DNA from: Paraburkholderia atlantica
Lineage (GTDB): Bacteria > Pseudomonadota > Gammaproteobacteria > Burkholderiales > Burkholderiaceae
Direction of reading: 5' to 3'
Assembly: GCF_009362785.1 (NCBI RefSeq)
Contig: NZ_WHNQ01000047.1
Span: 1 to 34,293, forward strand
Length of the DNA: 34,293 bases
Shown here: in pieces, positions 33,510-34,293 of the stretch
How the letters are laid out: the number at the start of each line of letters is the position of its first letter
Position numbering within the stretch: position 1 is the first letter of the stretch
Notes under the pieces: generated by a model
Told to the model about the DNA's origin: nothing
The model's input: only the letters and a program-made list of their open reading frames with translations
The model's database searches: none
Translations under genes and position numbers: made by a program

Positions 33510-34293
33510 GGCTCCGGTGCAAATCAGAGGAGCCCGGTAGGTTAAGCTCGAGTTTTGGCCCGCGCGAGCAGGCTATGTGGATAGACATCGACAGGCTATT
33601 CAACGGCCGCCACTTTGACCGCGAAGTTATCATCCTGTGTGTGCGTTGGTATCTGCGTTACAAGCTCAGTTTCCGCGACCTCGTTGAAATAATGGCCGAG
33701 CGTGGGCTGTCGCTGGCGCACACGACGATCATGCGCTGGGTCAAACGCTTCACGCCGGAGTTCGTCAAGCGCTGGGATCGGTTCGCGAAATCTGCGGGAC
33801 GCTCATGGAGAGTTGACGAGACGTACGTGAAAGTCCGTGGCAAATGGGGCTATCTTTACCGTGCAGTTGACCGCGCAGGAAAGACGGTCGACTTCCGGCT
33901 CAGCGCCAAACGCGATGTCGCGGCGGCAAAGGCTTTCTTCGCGAAAGCGATCAGGGCTCAGGGGTTCGCTCCGAAGACGATCACGCTGGACGGTCACGCT
34001 GCGTCTCACCGCGCGGTGCGCGAAATGAAGGCGGACCAGTTTCTCCCTGCGGACACGACGTTGCGATCGTCGAAGTATTTGAACAATTTGATCGAGCAGG
34101 ATCATCGCAACATCAAGTCCAGGGTCAATGCAATGCTTGGCTTCAAACTTTTCGGGAATGCGGCCGTTACGATATCGGGCGTCGAGTTGATGCATCGCAT
34201 TCGCAACGGTCAGTTCAACCTCGCACGGTTGCGCCTCAAAGATACCACTGCGCCTGCTGTTTGGAATGCAGTCCTTTTAGCACGATGATGCAA
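33510..34293 (+). mobile_element. IS6-family insertion sequence, right copy (outer end cut by window)
   Basis: This is the inverted partner of 1-784. It begins with the terminal sequence GGCTCCGGTGCAAATCAG at 33510 and runs to the window edge, where the outer terminal repeat is missing. It starts 43 bp after the IclR stop. The inverted orientation with outward-reading transposases is typical of IS6-family structures made by intramolecular transposition with inversion. Confidence 0.9.
33575..34288 (+). CDS. IS6-family DDE transposase
   Basis: This intact 237-residue DDE transposase is identical to the left copy except for His instead of Tyr in LDGHAAS. The catalytic residues in WRVDETYVKV, LDGHAAS and NNLIEQDHRNIKSR are present. 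It reads outward, toward whatever lies beyond the window. Confidence 0.95.
   Translation: MWIDIDRLFNGRHFDREVIILCVRWYLRYKLSFRDLVEIMAERGLSLAHTTIMRWVKRFTPEFVKRWDRFAKSAGRSWRVDETYVKVRGKWGYLYRAVDRAGKTVDFRLSAKRDVAAAKAFFAKAIRAQGFAPKTITLDGHAASHRAVREMKADQFLPADTTLRSSKYLNNLIEQDHRNIKSRVNAMLGFKLFGNAAVTISGVELMHRIRNGQFNLARLRLKDTTAPAVWNAVLLAR

Noticed and set aside
1..34293. CRISPR arrays, tRNA or rRNA genes, phage or toxin-antitoxin modules
   Set aside because: I looked for regularly spaced repeats, tRNA-like cloverleaf ends and small paired genes and saw none I could support.

Overview
The window is a GC-rich stretch of bacterial DNA built almost entirely of accessory catabolic genes. The Gram-negative porin, the style of the chemoreceptor and the aromatic-catabolism gene types suggest a betaproteobacterium of the order Burkholderiales (Burkholderia/Paraburkholderia/Cupriavidus-like). 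That is inference; no rRNA or housekeeping gene is present. Two nearly identical IS6-family insertion sequences lie at the extreme ends, inverted, with transposases reading outward (1-784 and 33510-34293). The whole window therefore looks like the body of a pseudo-composite transposon of about 34 kb.

Layout from left to right: a methyl-accepting chemotaxis receptor (1006-2964); a CaiB/BaiF CoA-transferase C-terminal remnant (3235-3466); and an outer-membrane porin (3628-4782). Next is a tightly packed leftward mhp-like operon (11825 down to 4908): AAHS-type MFS transporter, MhpB-type extradiol dioxygenase, MhpC-type hydrolase, MhpD-type hydratase, SnoaL-like protein, HpaI-type aldolase and a flavin hydroxylase. 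A divergent atypical SDR follows at 11955. Then come a leftward FAH-hydrolase/hydroxylase pair (15410-12817), a leftward IclR regulator and broken VOC gene (17643-16103), and a rightward FAH/hydroxylase/MFS operon (17789-21659) whose last gene runs into a decayed IS5-type transposase. The middle right has a carboxymuconolactone-decarboxylase-like gene, a DUF4440-like gene, an ACS-type MFS gene, and decayed HMG-CoA lyase and CoA-transferase genes. The right end has a leftward 4-hydroxyacetophenone-type Baeyer-Villiger monooxygenase with an esterase, a rightward intact VOC gene, an IS4-family element with a clear 9-bp target duplication, and a second IclR regulator.

How the genes may work together: the porin and three MFS carriers would bring in aromatic acids or phenols and the chemoreceptor may sense them. 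The Baeyer-Villiger enzyme plus esterase would turn an aryl ketone into a phenol. The three flavin hydroxylases would add a second ring hydroxyl, and the MhpB-type and possibly VOC-type dioxygenases would open the ring. The MhpC/MhpD/HpaI and FAH enzymes would cut the product to central metabolites. The actual substrate cannot be read from the sequence.

The two most interesting features are these. First, there are two paralogous sets of a small cassette (VOC, IclR, FAH hydrolase, MhpA-like hydroxylase, MFS). Second, a 15-bp inverted repeat, TCTCA-N5-TGAGA, lies upstream of three separate transcription units (11866-11880, 15439-15453, 30433-30447), which points to one regulator, plausibly the IclR protein at the right end, controlling genes spread over 19 kb. 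Several genes are visibly decaying, so the element looks like a mosaic still being reshaped.
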